A DNA stretch of 64,000 nucleotides from JAGPUQ01 sp041594335 (GTDB lineage Bacteria; Pseudomonadota; Gammaproteobacteria; Pseudomonadales; Porticoccaceae), in the NCBI GenBank assembly GCA_041594335.1, contig JBFHML010000003.1:14643-78642 (forward strand), written 5' to 3'. Below are positions 34,601 through 43,205 of this stretch, piece by piece (the stretch's first letter is position 1; each line of letters begins with the position of its first letter). Made by a program: the position numbers and the translations under genes. The notes under the pieces were generated by a model. The model ran no database searches, had not been told where the DNA came from, and worked only from the letters and a program-made list of their open reading frames with translations.

Positions 34601-36466
34601 ATGAGCGAAAACTTTCAGCAACAGTCCCGGATCCGCGAACTGATCGGTAAAGGCCGAGAGCAGGGTTACCTGACTTACGCCGAGGTCAATGACCACTTGC
34701 CTGAAGATATCTCCGATCCCGATCAGGTCGAAGACATCATTCAGATGATCAACGATATGGGCATCAACGTGTTCGAGGCAGCACCGGACGCGGATACCCT
34801 GCTGCTCACCAGTGGCGATGCCGCCCCGGATGAGATCGCCGCCGCCGAGGCCGCCGCCGCGCTGGCAGCGGTAGAGACCGAACAACACCGCACCACGGAC
34901 CCAGTGCGCATGTATATGCGTGAAATGGGCTCGGTAGAACTGCTCACGCGAGAAGGCGAGATTGAAATCGCCAAACGCATTGAGGAAGGGATACGCGAAA
35001 TCATGGCCGCGCTCGCCGAATGGCCTGGCGCGGTGGATACGGTGCTCGCCGAATACGACCTCATCGCGACGGGAGAGCGACGGCTGTCCGACATCATTGC
35101 CGGCTACCTCAACCCCATGGACGAGGTGCCCTCCGCGCTGGCCATCGCCAATAAGGCCGCAGAGGCAGCCAATGCCAGCAAGAAGGCGAACGCCAACGAC
35201 GACGATGACACCGACGATGACGACGACGATGACGACAGCGTCGATGACGAAGGCGGCCTGGATATGGAGGAGGCCCGACGCCGCTTCGAAGAGATCCGCC
35301 GCCAAAATGACAAAACGAAGCGCTCGCTGGCGCGAGGTGACCGCAAGAGCGCCTCTGTCCAGAAAAATCTTCAGGAACTGGGCGAGATGTTCAAGTACCT
35401 GAAGCTGACCCCGAAGCAGTTCGACCCACTGATCCGGCAGGTGCAGGAACGCATCGGCGAAGTCCGCACACTGGAACGCGGCATCATGGTGCTGTGCGTG
35501 AAGCGCGGCCGGATGCCCCGTCGGGATTTCATCGAAGGTTTCCCCGGCAACGAAACCAACCTCAAGTGGGCGGGCACCGTGGCACGGCGCAAACAGCCCT
35601 ATGCGGAGACGATCAAGGAATACCTGGATGATATCCAGCGCATCCAGCAGCGACTGCAACAAACCGAGGATGAAACCGGTCTGACCATTGCCCAGATCAA
35701 GGACATCAATCGTCGCTTGTCGATCGGCGAAGCCAAGGCGCGACGCGCCAAAAAGGAAATGGTCGAGGCCAACCTTCGCCTGGTGATCTCCATCGCCAAG
35801 AAGTACACCAACCGGGGCCTTCAGTTTCTCGATCTGATCCAAGAAGGGAACATCGGCCTGATGAAGGCCGTAGATAAATTCGAATACCGGCGCGGCTACA
35901 AGTTCTCTACCTATGCCACCTGGTGGATTCGTCAAGCAATCACTCGGTCGATTGCCGACCAGGCGCGTACTATTCGGATTCCAGTGCACATGATCGAGAC
36001 CATCAACAAGCTGAACCGGATTTCACGCCAAATCCTCCAGGAGATGGGTCGTGAGCCCACTCCGGAAGAGCTGAGCTTGCGCATGGATCTCCCGGAAGAC
36101 AAAGTCCGCAAGGTGCTGAAGATCGCCAAGGAGCCGATTTCCATGGAGACGCCGATCGGCGACGACGAGGACTCTCATCTCGGCGATTTCATCGAGGACG
36201 TCAACATCGCCTCTCCTATCAATGCGGCCACGCAGGAGAGCCTCACCGAGGCCACCCGCGAAGTACTGAATTCACTCACCGCGCGCGAAGCCAAGGTGTT
36301 GCGCATGCGCTTTGGCATTGACATGAATACGGATCACACCCTGGAAGAAGTCGGCAAGCAATTCGACGTCACCCGGGAACGGATTCGTCAGATCGAAGCC
36401 AAGGCGCTGCGCAAACTACGTCACCCTAGCCGCTCCGAACACATGCGCAGCTTTCTCGACGAGTGA
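34601..36466 (+). CDS. rpoD: RNA polymerase primary sigma factor (sigma-70)
   Basis: 621 residues (E. coli 613). Region 1.1 (IRELIGKGREQGYLTYAEVN), 1.2 (DPVRMYMREMGSVELLTREG), a non-conserved insert with a very acidic stretch near 197-215, region 2 (KKYTNRGLQFLDLIQEGNIG), region 3, and 4.2 (VTRERIRQIEAKALRKLRHP). It directs housekeeping promoter recognition at -10 TATAAT and -35 TTGACA. Last protein gene of rpsU-yqeY-dnaG-rpoD, followed 20 bases later by tRNA-Ile(CAU). Confidence 0.98.
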   Translation: MSENFQQQSRIRELIGKGREQGYLTYAEVNDHLPEDISDPDQVEDIIQMINDMGINVFEAAPDADTLLLTSGDAAPDEIAAAEAAAALAAVETEQHRTTDPVRMYMREMGSVELLTREGEIEIAKRIEEGIREIMAALAEWPGAVDTVLAEYDLIATGERRLSDIIAGYLNPMDEVPSALAIANKAAEAANASKKANANDDDDTDDDDDDDDSVDDEGGLDMEEARRRFEEIRRQNDKTKRSLARGDRKSASVQKNLQELGEMFKYLKLTPKQFDPLIRQVQERIGEVRTLERGIMVLCVKRGRMPRRDFIEGFPGNETNLKWAGTVARRKQPYAETIKEYLDDIQRIQQRLQQTEDETGLTIAQIKDINRRLSIGEAKARRAKKEMVEANLRLVISIAKKYTNRGLQFLDLIQEGNIGLMKAVDKFEYRRGYKFSTYATWWIRQAITRSIADQARTIRIPVHMIETINKLNRISRQILQEMGREPTPEELSLRMDLPEDKVRKVLKIAKEPISMETPIGDDEDSHLGDFIEDVNIASPINAATQESLTEATREVLNSLTAREAKVLRMRFGIDMNTDHTLEEVGKQFDVTRERIRQIEAKALRKLRHPSRSEHMRSFLDE

Positions 36467-36486
36467 TACACCGCGCCCCTGCTCAC

Positions 36487-36563
36487 GGGCCCATAGCTCA
36501 GTTGGTTAGAGCAGTCGACTCATAATCGATTGGTCCCAGGTTCAAGTCCTGGTGGGCCCACCA
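36487..36563 (+). tRNA. ileX: tRNA-Ile2(CAU), lysidine-modified type
   Basis: A 77-base cloverleaf with encoded CCA; acceptor GGGCCCA pairs with TGGGCCC. The anticodon loop is CTCATAA (CAU), but the arm CGACTCATAATCG followed by TTGGTC matches the E. coli minor isoleucine tRNA ileX and not elongator or initiator Met tRNA. C34 would be changed to lysidine by TilS to read AUA. Confidence 0.88.
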
Positions 36564-36598
36564 TTACGCCATTGACACCGCGGCTACCATGTTCCACC

Positions 36599-37648
36599 TC
36601 AGGCGATGGAGACCCGCGGCGAAAGGTATACGTCCTGAATGGCATGCAGTAGGCGAACCCCCTCGGCCATGGGCTTTTGGAACGCCTTGCGCCCCGAGAT
36701 CAGACCACAGCCGCCGGCGCGCTTATTGATGACGGCAGTGCGCACAGCCTGGCACAAATCGTCGCTGCCAGAAGCACCGCCGGAATTGATGAGCCCAACC
36801 CGCCCCAAATAACAGCAGGCAACTTGGTAGCGCACCCAATCGATAGGATGGTCCGCCACCATTTCTCCGTACAGGCGGTGGTCGGTTTTGCCAAAGCCGA
36901 GCACCGGAAACCCCCCGTTACAGTCCGCCTGTTTCTGCTTGACGATATCTGCCTCGATGGTCACCGCTAGGTGGTTCGCCTGGCCGGTGAGGTCGGCTGC
37001 AGTGTGGTAGTCGGCGTCCTGCTGCTTGAACGCGGGATTGCGCAGATAGGCCCACAGTACGGTCACCAGGCCGAGCTCATGCGCTCGCGCAAAGGCGGCG
37101 CGCACTTCCTGAATCTGGCGCCGCGACTCCGGCGCACCGAAATAAACGGTTGCGCCGACCGCGATCGCTCCCAGATCAAACGCTTGTTCGACGTCGGCAT
37201 ACAGGGTTTGATCATGCACATTGGGGTAGCTCAGCAATTCATTGTGATTGAGCTTGACCAGAAAGGGGATGCGGTGTGCGTACTTGCGGCTGACCGCCCC
37301 CAACACCCCGAGGGTGGAGGCCACCCCATTGCAACCACCCTCGATAGCGAGTTCGACGATATTCGCGGGATCGAAATAGGCCGGATTGGGCGCAAAGGAC
37401 GCCCCGGCAGAATGCTCGACGCCCTGATCGACGGGCAAAAGCGACAAGTAACCCGTACCAGCCAGCCTGCCTGTATTCAACAAGGTCTGCAGATTGCGCA
37501 ACACTGCAGGCTTGCGATCACTGTGCACCCAAACCCGATCGACGAAGTCTTTTCCCGGAAGGTGTAATTGCGCGGCTTTGATGCCAACACAGCGGTGCCC
37601 GAGCAGGAACTCCGCCTCGGCACCGAGCATGGATTCGATCGTCTCCAT
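36599..37648 (-). CDS. fbaB: Class I fructose-bisphosphate aldolase (DhnA type)
   Basis: 349 residues. It cleaves fructose-1,6-bisphosphate by a Schiff-base Lys. Family segments: GTGYLSLLPVDQGVEHSAGA, IPFLVKLNHNELLSYP (a Lys/His-rich strand), GAIAVGATVYFGAPES, LWAYLRNPAFK and INSGGASGSDDL (phosphate binding). I chose ATG 37648 as AGGG lies 8 bases upstream; a further 9 residues are possible. It is divergent from a marR gene across 140 bases, which may link aldolase control to the MarR protein; there is no evidence beyond position. Confidence 0.9.
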   Translation of the reverse strand: METIESMLGAEAEFLLGHRCVGIKAAQLHLPGKDFVDRVWVHSDRKPAVLRNLQTLLNTGRLAGTGYLSLLPVDQGVEHSAGASFAPNPAYFDPANIVELAIEGGCNGVASTLGVLGAVSRKYAHRIPFLVKLNHNELLSYPNVHDQTLYADVEQAFDLGAIAVGATVYFGAPESRRQIQEVRAAFARAHELGLVTVLWAYLRNPAFKQQDADYHTAADLTGQANHLAVTIEADIVKQKQADCNGGFPVLGFGKTDHRLYGEMVADHPIDWVRYQVACCYLGRVGLINSGGASGSDDLCQAVRTAVINKRAGGCGLISGRKAFQKPMAEGVRLLHAIQDVYLSPRVSIA

Positions 37649-37728
37649 CAAATGCACCCTATCGGTACCAACCAAACTGAACGACCAAGATACTCTTCCC
37701 CTGCCTGCGAAAGAATACCGCGCTAGGG

Positions 37729-37770
37729 TTGCGCGCGAGCACGGGGACAGGGATACTTAATCATAAGCAT
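37729..37770 (+). promoter_or_regulatory. Candidate marR promoter with overlapping operator palindrome
   Basis: ATACTTA-ATCA-TAAGCAT (37753-37770) is a 7+4+7 inverted repeat with one mismatch, the form of many MarR operators. It overlaps a weak promoter: TTGCGC at 37729-37734, 17-base spacer, GATACT at 37752-37757. The palindrome ends 18 bases before the marR ATG, suiting autorepression. Confidence 0.5.
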
Positions 37771-37788
37771 GGCATATGGATTACTCCT

Positions 37789-38223
37789 ATGGGTATCGAC
37801 AAAGACAGTCTGGGGTTTTTGGTCGCGGACGTCTCCCGACTGCTCAGGACCGCGTTTCAACGGCGTCTCGGCAATGACGGCCTCACGTTCCTCCAGGCTC
37901 GGGCGCTCGTCTATATCTCTCGCCACGAGGGCGTGCGCCAGAACCAGCTCGCTGAGCTGCTCGAGATTCAGCCCATTACCCTGGTTCATATCATCGACCA
38001 GTTGGAAGCGCGCAAGCTGGTCAAGCGCACGACCGACGCCAGCGACCGCCGCGCCAAGCTCTTGTATCTCTCGCCGGCCGCGCAACCGGTATTGGCGTCG
38101 ATTGAAAAGGTAGTCGAATCGATCCGCTTGGACGCGATGACCGGCCTCGACAACCAGCACGCCTCGCTAGCGGTCGCCGCGCTGCACAAGATCCGCGCAA
38201 ACCTGACGCCAGACCCGGCCTGA
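37789..38223 (+). CDS. MarR-family transcriptional regulator
   Basis: 144 residues from ATG 37789. Winged helix-turn-helix of MarR type: LTFLQARALVYISRHEGVRQ, NQLAELLEIQPITLVHIIDQ recognition helix, then LVKRTTDASDRRAKLLYLS (the wing with the conserved Asp-Arg-Arg). N- and C-terminal helices would form the dimer. It has no obvious redox Cys, so a small-molecule ligand is more likely than oxidation sensing. phrB follows by 11 bases, implying co-transcription; an aldolase gene lies divergently upstream. Confidence 0.9.
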   Translation: MGIDKDSLGFLVADVSRLLRTAFQRRLGNDGLTFLQARALVYISRHEGVRQNQLAELLEIQPITLVHIIDQLEARKLVKRTTDASDRRAKLLYLSPAAQPVLASIEKVVESIRLDAMTGLDNQHASLAVAALHKIRANLTPDPA

Positions 38224-38234
38224 GTAACGTCCGC

Positions 38235-39638
38235 ATGCAGCTGGTTTGGCTGCGCAATGATCTGCGGCTACAGGACAATCCCGCCCTCCATGGGGCGGCG
38301 GCCGGCCAAACGGGAGTGACCGCCGTAGCGGCGCTGACCCCCGCGCAATGGCGCTTGCAGGATGAGTCGGACGTCCGTCTAGCCTTCTGGCTGGCCAACC
38401 TGCGCCACCTACGGGACGAACTGCTGACACGCAACATCGGCCTGCAGATACTCGCAGCGCCGACTTATGCGGATCTACCACAGGCGCTGCTGCAGCTGGC
38501 GCGGCATAGCGCTGCCACCGGCCTGTGGTTCAATCGTGAATATCCTCTCAATGAGACCCACCGTGACCGCGCTGTCACTACCGCGTTCGAAAGCGCCGGC
38601 ATCTCGGTTACTGCCTGCGACGGCGACGCCGTGCTGCCGCCCGGCACCGTGTTGACACAAGCTGGAGCACCATTTCGCGTCTATACGCCCTTCGCGAGGG
38701 CCTGGCGTCGGCAGCTCGCGGCCACTGACCTACAGCCGCTCCCACCGCCGGCTCGTCAACCCGCCTCGACGCTAAGGGGCACGATCGACATCCCCCGCGA
38801 AATCCCTGGTTGGCGGCTCCAGTATCGCGAAGATCTCTGGCCCGCAGGCTGCGCCGCGGGCTTGGACCGCCTGCAGGACTTTCTGGAGGGCGGCCACGAA
38901 CGCTATAGCGCCGAGCGAGATTTCCCGGAGAAAAACGGCACGTCCCGACTGTCACCTTATCTGAGCTGCGGGGCGGTCTCGGCCCGCCAATGCCTCACCG
39001 GCCTGGCGGCCCGGGCATCCAAACCGGAGTGGCTGGACGACCCCTGGGTAGGCGAGATTGCGTGGCGTGATTTCTTTCGGCATCTCATCGCCGCGTTCCC
39101 GGATCTGAGCCGTTGGCAACCGTTTCGCCCAGCGATCGAGGCGCGCATTCACTGGCACAACGACATACGGCACTGGGAGGCGTGGCAACAGGGAGAGACA
39201 GGTTTCCCGATCATCGACGCGGGCATGCGCGAGCTGCGCGAAACCGGATGGATGCACAATCGCGTACGCATGATCACAGCCAGCTTTTTGACCAAGTTGC
39301 TCGGGGTGGACTGGCGTTGGGGCGCGCGGTTTTTCATGCGCCATCTGATTGACGGGGATTTTGCGTCCAATGTAGGGGGATGGCAGTGGAGCGCGTCGGT
39401 GGGCGCCGATGCCGCACCTTACTTCCGCATCTTCAACCCGACCACCCAAGCGCGGCGCTTTGATCCAACCGGAAGCTATCTCGCCCACTGGCTTCCGGAA
39501 TTACAGACAGCCGCACCGCGGCAACGCAGCGACCCGGAAGTCGCCGTGGCCGCAGGACGCCCTCCGCCCATTATCGATTACCAGGAAGCTCGTGCCCGCT
39601 GCCTGGCGGAATACCAGGCAGCGGCGACAACGCGCTGA
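38235..39638 (+). CDS. phrB: Deoxyribodipyrimidine photolyase (class I CPD)
   Basis: 467 residues (E. coli PhrB 472). It uses blue light, FADH- and an antenna to split cyclobutane pyrimidine dimers. N-terminal alpha/beta antenna domain (QLVWLRNDLRLQDNPALHGA), then the FAD-binding helical domain with TSRLSPYLSCGAVSARQ, WLDDPWVGEIAWRDFFRHLI, TGWMHNRVRMITASFLTKLL and ASNVGGWQWSASVGADAAPY. These are photolyase features; the electron-transfer Trp residues appear kept. It follows a marR gene by 11 bases, an arrangement that suggests regulated repair. Confidence 0.95.
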   Translation: MQLVWLRNDLRLQDNPALHGAAAGQTGVTAVAALTPAQWRLQDESDVRLAFWLANLRHLRDELLTRNIGLQILAAPTYADLPQALLQLARHSAATGLWFNREYPLNETHRDRAVTTAFESAGISVTACDGDAVLPPGTVLTQAGAPFRVYTPFARAWRRQLAATDLQPLPPPARQPASTLRGTIDIPREIPGWRLQYREDLWPAGCAAGLDRLQDFLEGGHERYSAERDFPEKNGTSRLSPYLSCGAVSARQCLTGLAARASKPEWLDDPWVGEIAWRDFFRHLIAAFPDLSRWQPFRPAIEARIHWHNDIRHWEAWQQGETGFPIIDAGMRELRETGWMHNRVRMITASFLTKLLGVDWRWGARFFMRHLIDGDFASNVGGWQWSASVGADAAPYFRIFNPTTQARRFDPTGSYLAHWLPELQTAAPRQRSDPEVAVAAGRPPPIIDYQEARARCLAEYQAAATTR

Positions 39639-39650
39639 TGGACTGACAAG

Positions 39651-40523
39651 TTACCAGCCTGTGACTTCCTTCAGCGCTTCCCCAATATCGGCGAGGCTGC
39701 GCACCGTCTTCACCCCAGCGTCTTCGAGGGCGGCAAATTTTTCCGCGGCCGTGCCCTTGCCCCCGGCAATAATTGCGCCAGCGTGCCCCATGCGCTTGCC
39801 CGCTGGGGCGGTCACGCCGGCGATATAAGAAACTACCGGCTTAGTGACCTTGGCCTTGATATATGCTGCGGCCTCTTCTTCAGCGCTTCCCCCGATCTCA
39901 CCGATCATCACGATGGCTTCGGTCTTCGGGTCCTCCTCAAACAGCGCCAGAATATCGATGAAGCTGGAACCGGGGATGGGATCGCCGCCAATACCTACAC
40001 AAGTGGACTGCCCAAACCCATAATCCGTGGTCTGCTTGACCGCTTCGTACGTCAAGGTTCCGGAGCGCGATACCACACCTACCTTGCCGGGCAAGTGAAT
40101 GTGCCCCGGCATGATGCCAATCTTGCACTCGCCGGGGGTGATCACACCGGGGCAATTGGGTCCGATCAGGCGCACACCCAACTCGTCACACTTCACCTTG
40201 CATACCAGCATGTCGAGCGTCGGAATCCCCTCGGTGATGCAGACGATCAACTTGACGCCGGCATGAGCCGCTTCGAGGACCGAATCTTTGCAAAATGGCG
40301 CTGGCACATAGATCACGGACGCATCTGCCCCCGTAGCGGCTACGGCATCGGCGACGGTATTGAATACCGGCAGACCGAGGTGCTCCTGCCCTCCCTTACC
40401 CGGGGTCACACCGCCGACCAACTGGGTGCCATAAGCTAAGGCCTGTTCCGAGTGCAGGGTTCCCTGAGCGCCGGTAAACCCCTGGCAGATGACTTTGGTA
40501 TTGCTATCGATCAAGATACTCAT
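39651..40523 (-). CDS. sucD: Succinyl-CoA synthetase alpha subunit
   Basis: 290 residues. The CoA-binding Rossmann domain starts MSILIDSNTKVICQGFTGAQ; the phospho-histidine is in KRMGHAGAIIAGGKG. It makes succinate, ATP (or GTP) and CoA from succinyl-CoA with SucC. The ATG overlaps the sucC stop by 4 bases (ATGA), so translation is coupled. Longer in-frame starts run inside sucC and are false. Last gene of the sdh-suc cluster, convergent with phrB. Confidence 0.97.
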   Translation of the reverse strand: MSILIDSNTKVICQGFTGAQGTLHSEQALAYGTQLVGGVTPGKGGQEHLGLPVFNTVADAVAATGADASVIYVPAPFCKDSVLEAAHAGVKLIVCITEGIPTLDMLVCKVKCDELGVRLIGPNCPGVITPGECKIGIMPGHIHLPGKVGVVSRSGTLTYEAVKQTTDYGFGQSTCVGIGGDPIPGSSFIDILALFEEDPKTEAIVMIGEIGGSAEEEAAAYIKAKVTKPVVSYIAGVTAPAGKRMGHAGAIIAGGKGTAAEKFAALEDAGVKTVRSLADIGEALKEVTGW

Positions 40524-41689
40524 GCGCCCTTCTCCGCCGCCGCTACCACACGCTGCGCCGCATCCGTCAGACTCTCCGCGGCGATGATGTTGAGCCCGCT
40601 CTCGGCGAGCAATGCCGCGCCTCGATCGGCGTTGTTGCCTTCCAAACGCACGACCACAGGCACTGTAACGCCCACTTCCTGAACCGCCCCGATGATGCCC
40701 TCGGCAATCAAATCGCAGCGCACGATGCCGCCAAAAATATTGACTAGCACTGCTTTGACGTTGCCATCCGACAGAATGATCTTGAAAGCTTCTGTCACCC
40801 GCTCCTTGGTGGCCCCGCCCCCCACATCGAGAAAGTTCGCCGGCGCACCGCCGTGTAGCTTGACGATATCCATGGTCCCCATCGCCAAACCGGCGCCGTT
40901 GACCATGCAACCGATACTGCCATCGAGCGCGACATAGTTGAGGTCCCACTGGGCAGCATGCGCCTCGCGTGGATCCTCCTGGGAGGGATCGTGCATGGCC
41001 TTGATCGCCGGCTGGCGGTAGAGCGCATTGCCGTCCACATTGATCTTGGCGTCGAGGCAATGCAGATCACCCGCTTCGGTGATGACCAGCGGATTCACTT
41101 CGATCAGCGATAGATCCTTGTCTTGGAAAAGCTGGGCGAGTCCGAGAAAGATCTTGGTGAACTGGCCGATCTGCTTGCCCGTCAGCCCGAGCTGGAAGGC
41201 GAGCTCGCGGGCCTGAAAGGGCTGGGCTCCCGTCAGCGGGTCAATACTCGCCTTGAGAATCTTCTCCGGGGTTTCCTCAGCCACCTTCTCGATCTCCACG
41301 CCCCCCTCGGTGGAAGCCATGAAGACGATCCGGCGGCTGGCGCGATCGACCACCGCGCCGAGGTACAGCTCCTGGGCGATATCCGTGCAGGACTCCACCA
41401 GAATACGGCTCACAGGCTGGCCTTCGGCATCGGTTTGATAGGTGACCAGACGTTGTCCTAGCCACTGCTGTGCGAAGGCACGGATATCCTCGGCTGAATC
41501 GACCAGCTTCACGCCCCCCGCCTTCCCGCGCCCGCCAGCGTGTACCTGCGCTTTGACCACCCAGCGATCGCCACCGATCGTGCCGGCGGCGGCGACAGCC
41601 TCATCGACCGTCTCTGCGGCGATACCCTGGGATACTGGCAAGCCATATTCAGCAAACAATTGCTTGCCCTGATATTCATGCAAATTCAT
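40520..41689 (-). CDS. sucC: Succinyl-CoA synthetase beta subunit
   Basis: 389 residues (E. coli 388). ATP-grasp fold at the start (MNLHEYQGKQLFAEYGLPVS; VVKAQVHAGGRGKAGGVKL), metal-binding EVNPLVITEAGDLHCLDAKI, and the C-terminal ligase CoA domain with VLVNIFGGIVRCD. It binds the nucleotide and pairs with SucD. Located 52 bases after lpdA in the 2-oxoglutarate dehydrogenase cluster, its usual gammaproteobacterial context. Confidence 0.98.
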   Translation of the reverse strand: MNLHEYQGKQLFAEYGLPVSQGIAAETVDEAVAAAGTIGGDRWVVKAQVHAGGRGKAGGVKLVDSAEDIRAFAQQWLGQRLVTYQTDAEGQPVSRILVESCTDIAQELYLGAVVDRASRRIVFMASTEGGVEIEKVAEETPEKILKASIDPLTGAQPFQARELAFQLGLTGKQIGQFTKIFLGLAQLFQDKDLSLIEVNPLVITEAGDLHCLDAKINVDGNALYRQPAIKAMHDPSQEDPREAHAAQWDLNYVALDGSIGCMVNGAGLAMGTMDIVKLHGGAPANFLDVGGGATKERVTEAFKIILSDGNVKAVLVNIFGGIVRCDLIAEGIIGAVQEVGVTVPVVVRLEGNNADRGAALLAESGLNIIAAESLTDAAQRVVAAAEKGA

Positions 41690-41741
41690 AGCGGGATTCC
41701 CATTGCTGGATGCAGTTCGTTACGAAGGACTTCACAGTGGC

Positions 41742-43187
41742 TTATTTCTTCTTCCGGCGGCGATTGGCCGTGTGAATCGCGTGCCCATTGACCGCGAGCG
41801 CCGCTTCGTGCAGCGCCTCCGAGAAGGTCGGATGGGAAAACACCATCATGCCCAGGTCTTCGGCGCTGGTGCCAAACTCCATGGCGATGGCCGCCTGCTG
41901 CACCAGTTCGGCAGCGGCCGGCCCGATGACGTGACAGCCGAGGACGCGATCGGTTTCGGCATGAGCGATGAGTTTCACCAACCCGGACCCCGCGTCGGCT
42001 GCCAACGCCCGAGCGTTGGCGGCAAAGGGGAAGGTGCCCACGTTGTAGGGCTCACCGGACTGCTTTACCTGCTCTTCGGTCAACCCTACCGCGGCAATTT
42101 CTGGATGAGTGTAAATGACATTGGGAATGACCCCGTAGTTCATCTGGGTCTTTTGACCGGCAATGCGCTCGGCAACCATCACGCCCTCTTCCGACCCCTT
42201 GTGCGCCAGCATGGGCCCCCGCACCACGTCGCCGATCGCCCAGACGCCAGGCGCGTTGGTGGCGCAGGTGTCATCGACAAACACCAAGCCGCGCTCGTCG
42301 AGATTGACACCGCAATCCGGCGCCAAAAGATTCTCGGTATGTGGGCGTCGACCGACACAGACGATCAGCTTATCGAAAGTCTCTTTCTGCTCCGATCCAT
42401 CGCCGGCTTGATAGGTAACCTCGACTTTGCCACGGCGTACCTGGCTGCCCGTGACGCGGCAACCCATGCGAATGTCGAGCCCTTGCTTGGCCAACACCTT
42501 GTGGGCTTCCTTGGCGATTTGCTGATCCAGCATGGACAAGAAAACGTCCATCGCCTCCATCAGCACGACCTCGGAACCGAGGCGGCGCCAGACACTACCC
42601 AGTTCCAAGCCGATCACGCCGGCGCCGATGACCCCCAAGCGCTTGGGGACGCGATCGAGATCCAGCGCACCGGTGGAATCAATGATCACTTTGCCGTCGA
42701 CCGGCGCCACCGGAATGTCGATGGGCTCGGAACCCGTCGCCAGAACGACGTGCTCGGCCTCGAGTACTCGCTGCTCTCCGTCGTGATCCGTGAACTCGAC
42801 CTTGCGCCCGGCGAGCAATTTACCGACGCCAAACAGCGAAGTGACACCGTTGGCCTTGAATAGCGCCGTAATACCACCGGTCAGTTGCTTCACGATCCCA
42901 TTCTTGCGCTCGATCATGGCTGGCACATCCAGCTTCAGACCAGTAACGCCGATACCATGAGCACCGAATTCGTCGGAGACCTCGGCATATTTGTGGGAGC
43001 TGTCGAGCAATGTCTTCGAAGGAACGCAGCCTACGTTGAGACAGGTGCCCCCCAGCGCGCTCTTGCCCTCCGCGTTTCGATAGCGCTCGATACAGGCTAC
43101 CGATAACCCCAATTGCGCAGCACGGATGGCACAGACATAGCCCGCCGGACCGGCCCCGATGACAATAACGTCGAAAGAATTGGACAT
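41742..43187 (-). CDS. lpdA: Dihydrolipoyl dehydrogenase (E3)
   Basis: 481 residues. FAD motif DVIVIGAGPAGYVCAIRAAQ, redox disulfide in GGTCLNVGCVPSKTLL, NAD motif RLGVIGAGVIGLELG, and the C-terminal active-site His-Glu in HAHPTFSE-like form (VFSHPTFSEALHEA). It reoxidises the lipoyl arms of SucB in the 2-oxoglutarate dehydrogenase complex and may serve other complexes. It ends in a basic RRRKKK tail. It sits 18 bases after sucB. Confidence 0.97.
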   Translation of the reverse strand: MSNSFDVIVIGAGPAGYVCAIRAAQLGLSVACIERYRNAEGKSALGGTCLNVGCVPSKTLLDSSHKYAEVSDEFGAHGIGVTGLKLDVPAMIERKNGIVKQLTGGITALFKANGVTSLFGVGKLLAGRKVEFTDHDGEQRVLEAEHVVLATGSEPIDIPVAPVDGKVIIDSTGALDLDRVPKRLGVIGAGVIGLELGSVWRRLGSEVVLMEAMDVFLSMLDQQIAKEAHKVLAKQGLDIRMGCRVTGSQVRRGKVEVTYQAGDGSEQKETFDKLIVCVGRRPHTENLLAPDCGVNLDERGLVFVDDTCATNAPGVWAIGDVVRGPMLAHKGSEEGVMVAERIAGQKTQMNYGVIPNVIYTHPEIAAVGLTEEQVKQSGEPYNVGTFPFAANARALAADAGSGLVKLIAHAETDRVLGCHVIGPAAAELVQQAAIAMEFGTSAEDLGMMVFSHPTFSEALHEAALAVNGHAIHTANRRRKKK

Positions 43188-43205
43188 AATCAGTTCCGGT
43201 AATCG

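Noticed and set aside
34511..35989. A long open frame on the minus strand opposite rpoD (about 490 codons)
   Set aside because: It is a shadow of the rpoD reading frame in GC-rich DNA; its protein has no recognisable domain while rpoD is complete on the plus strand.
40523..41060. N-terminal extension of sucD into sucC in the same frame
   Set aside because: It would add a low-complexity 180-residue segment; the ATG at 40523 in the ATGA overlap gives the normal 290-residue SucD.
41703..42863. A long plus-strand open frame opposite lpdA
   Set aside because: Shadow of the dihydrolipoyl dehydrogenase gene, with no ribosome site or domain.
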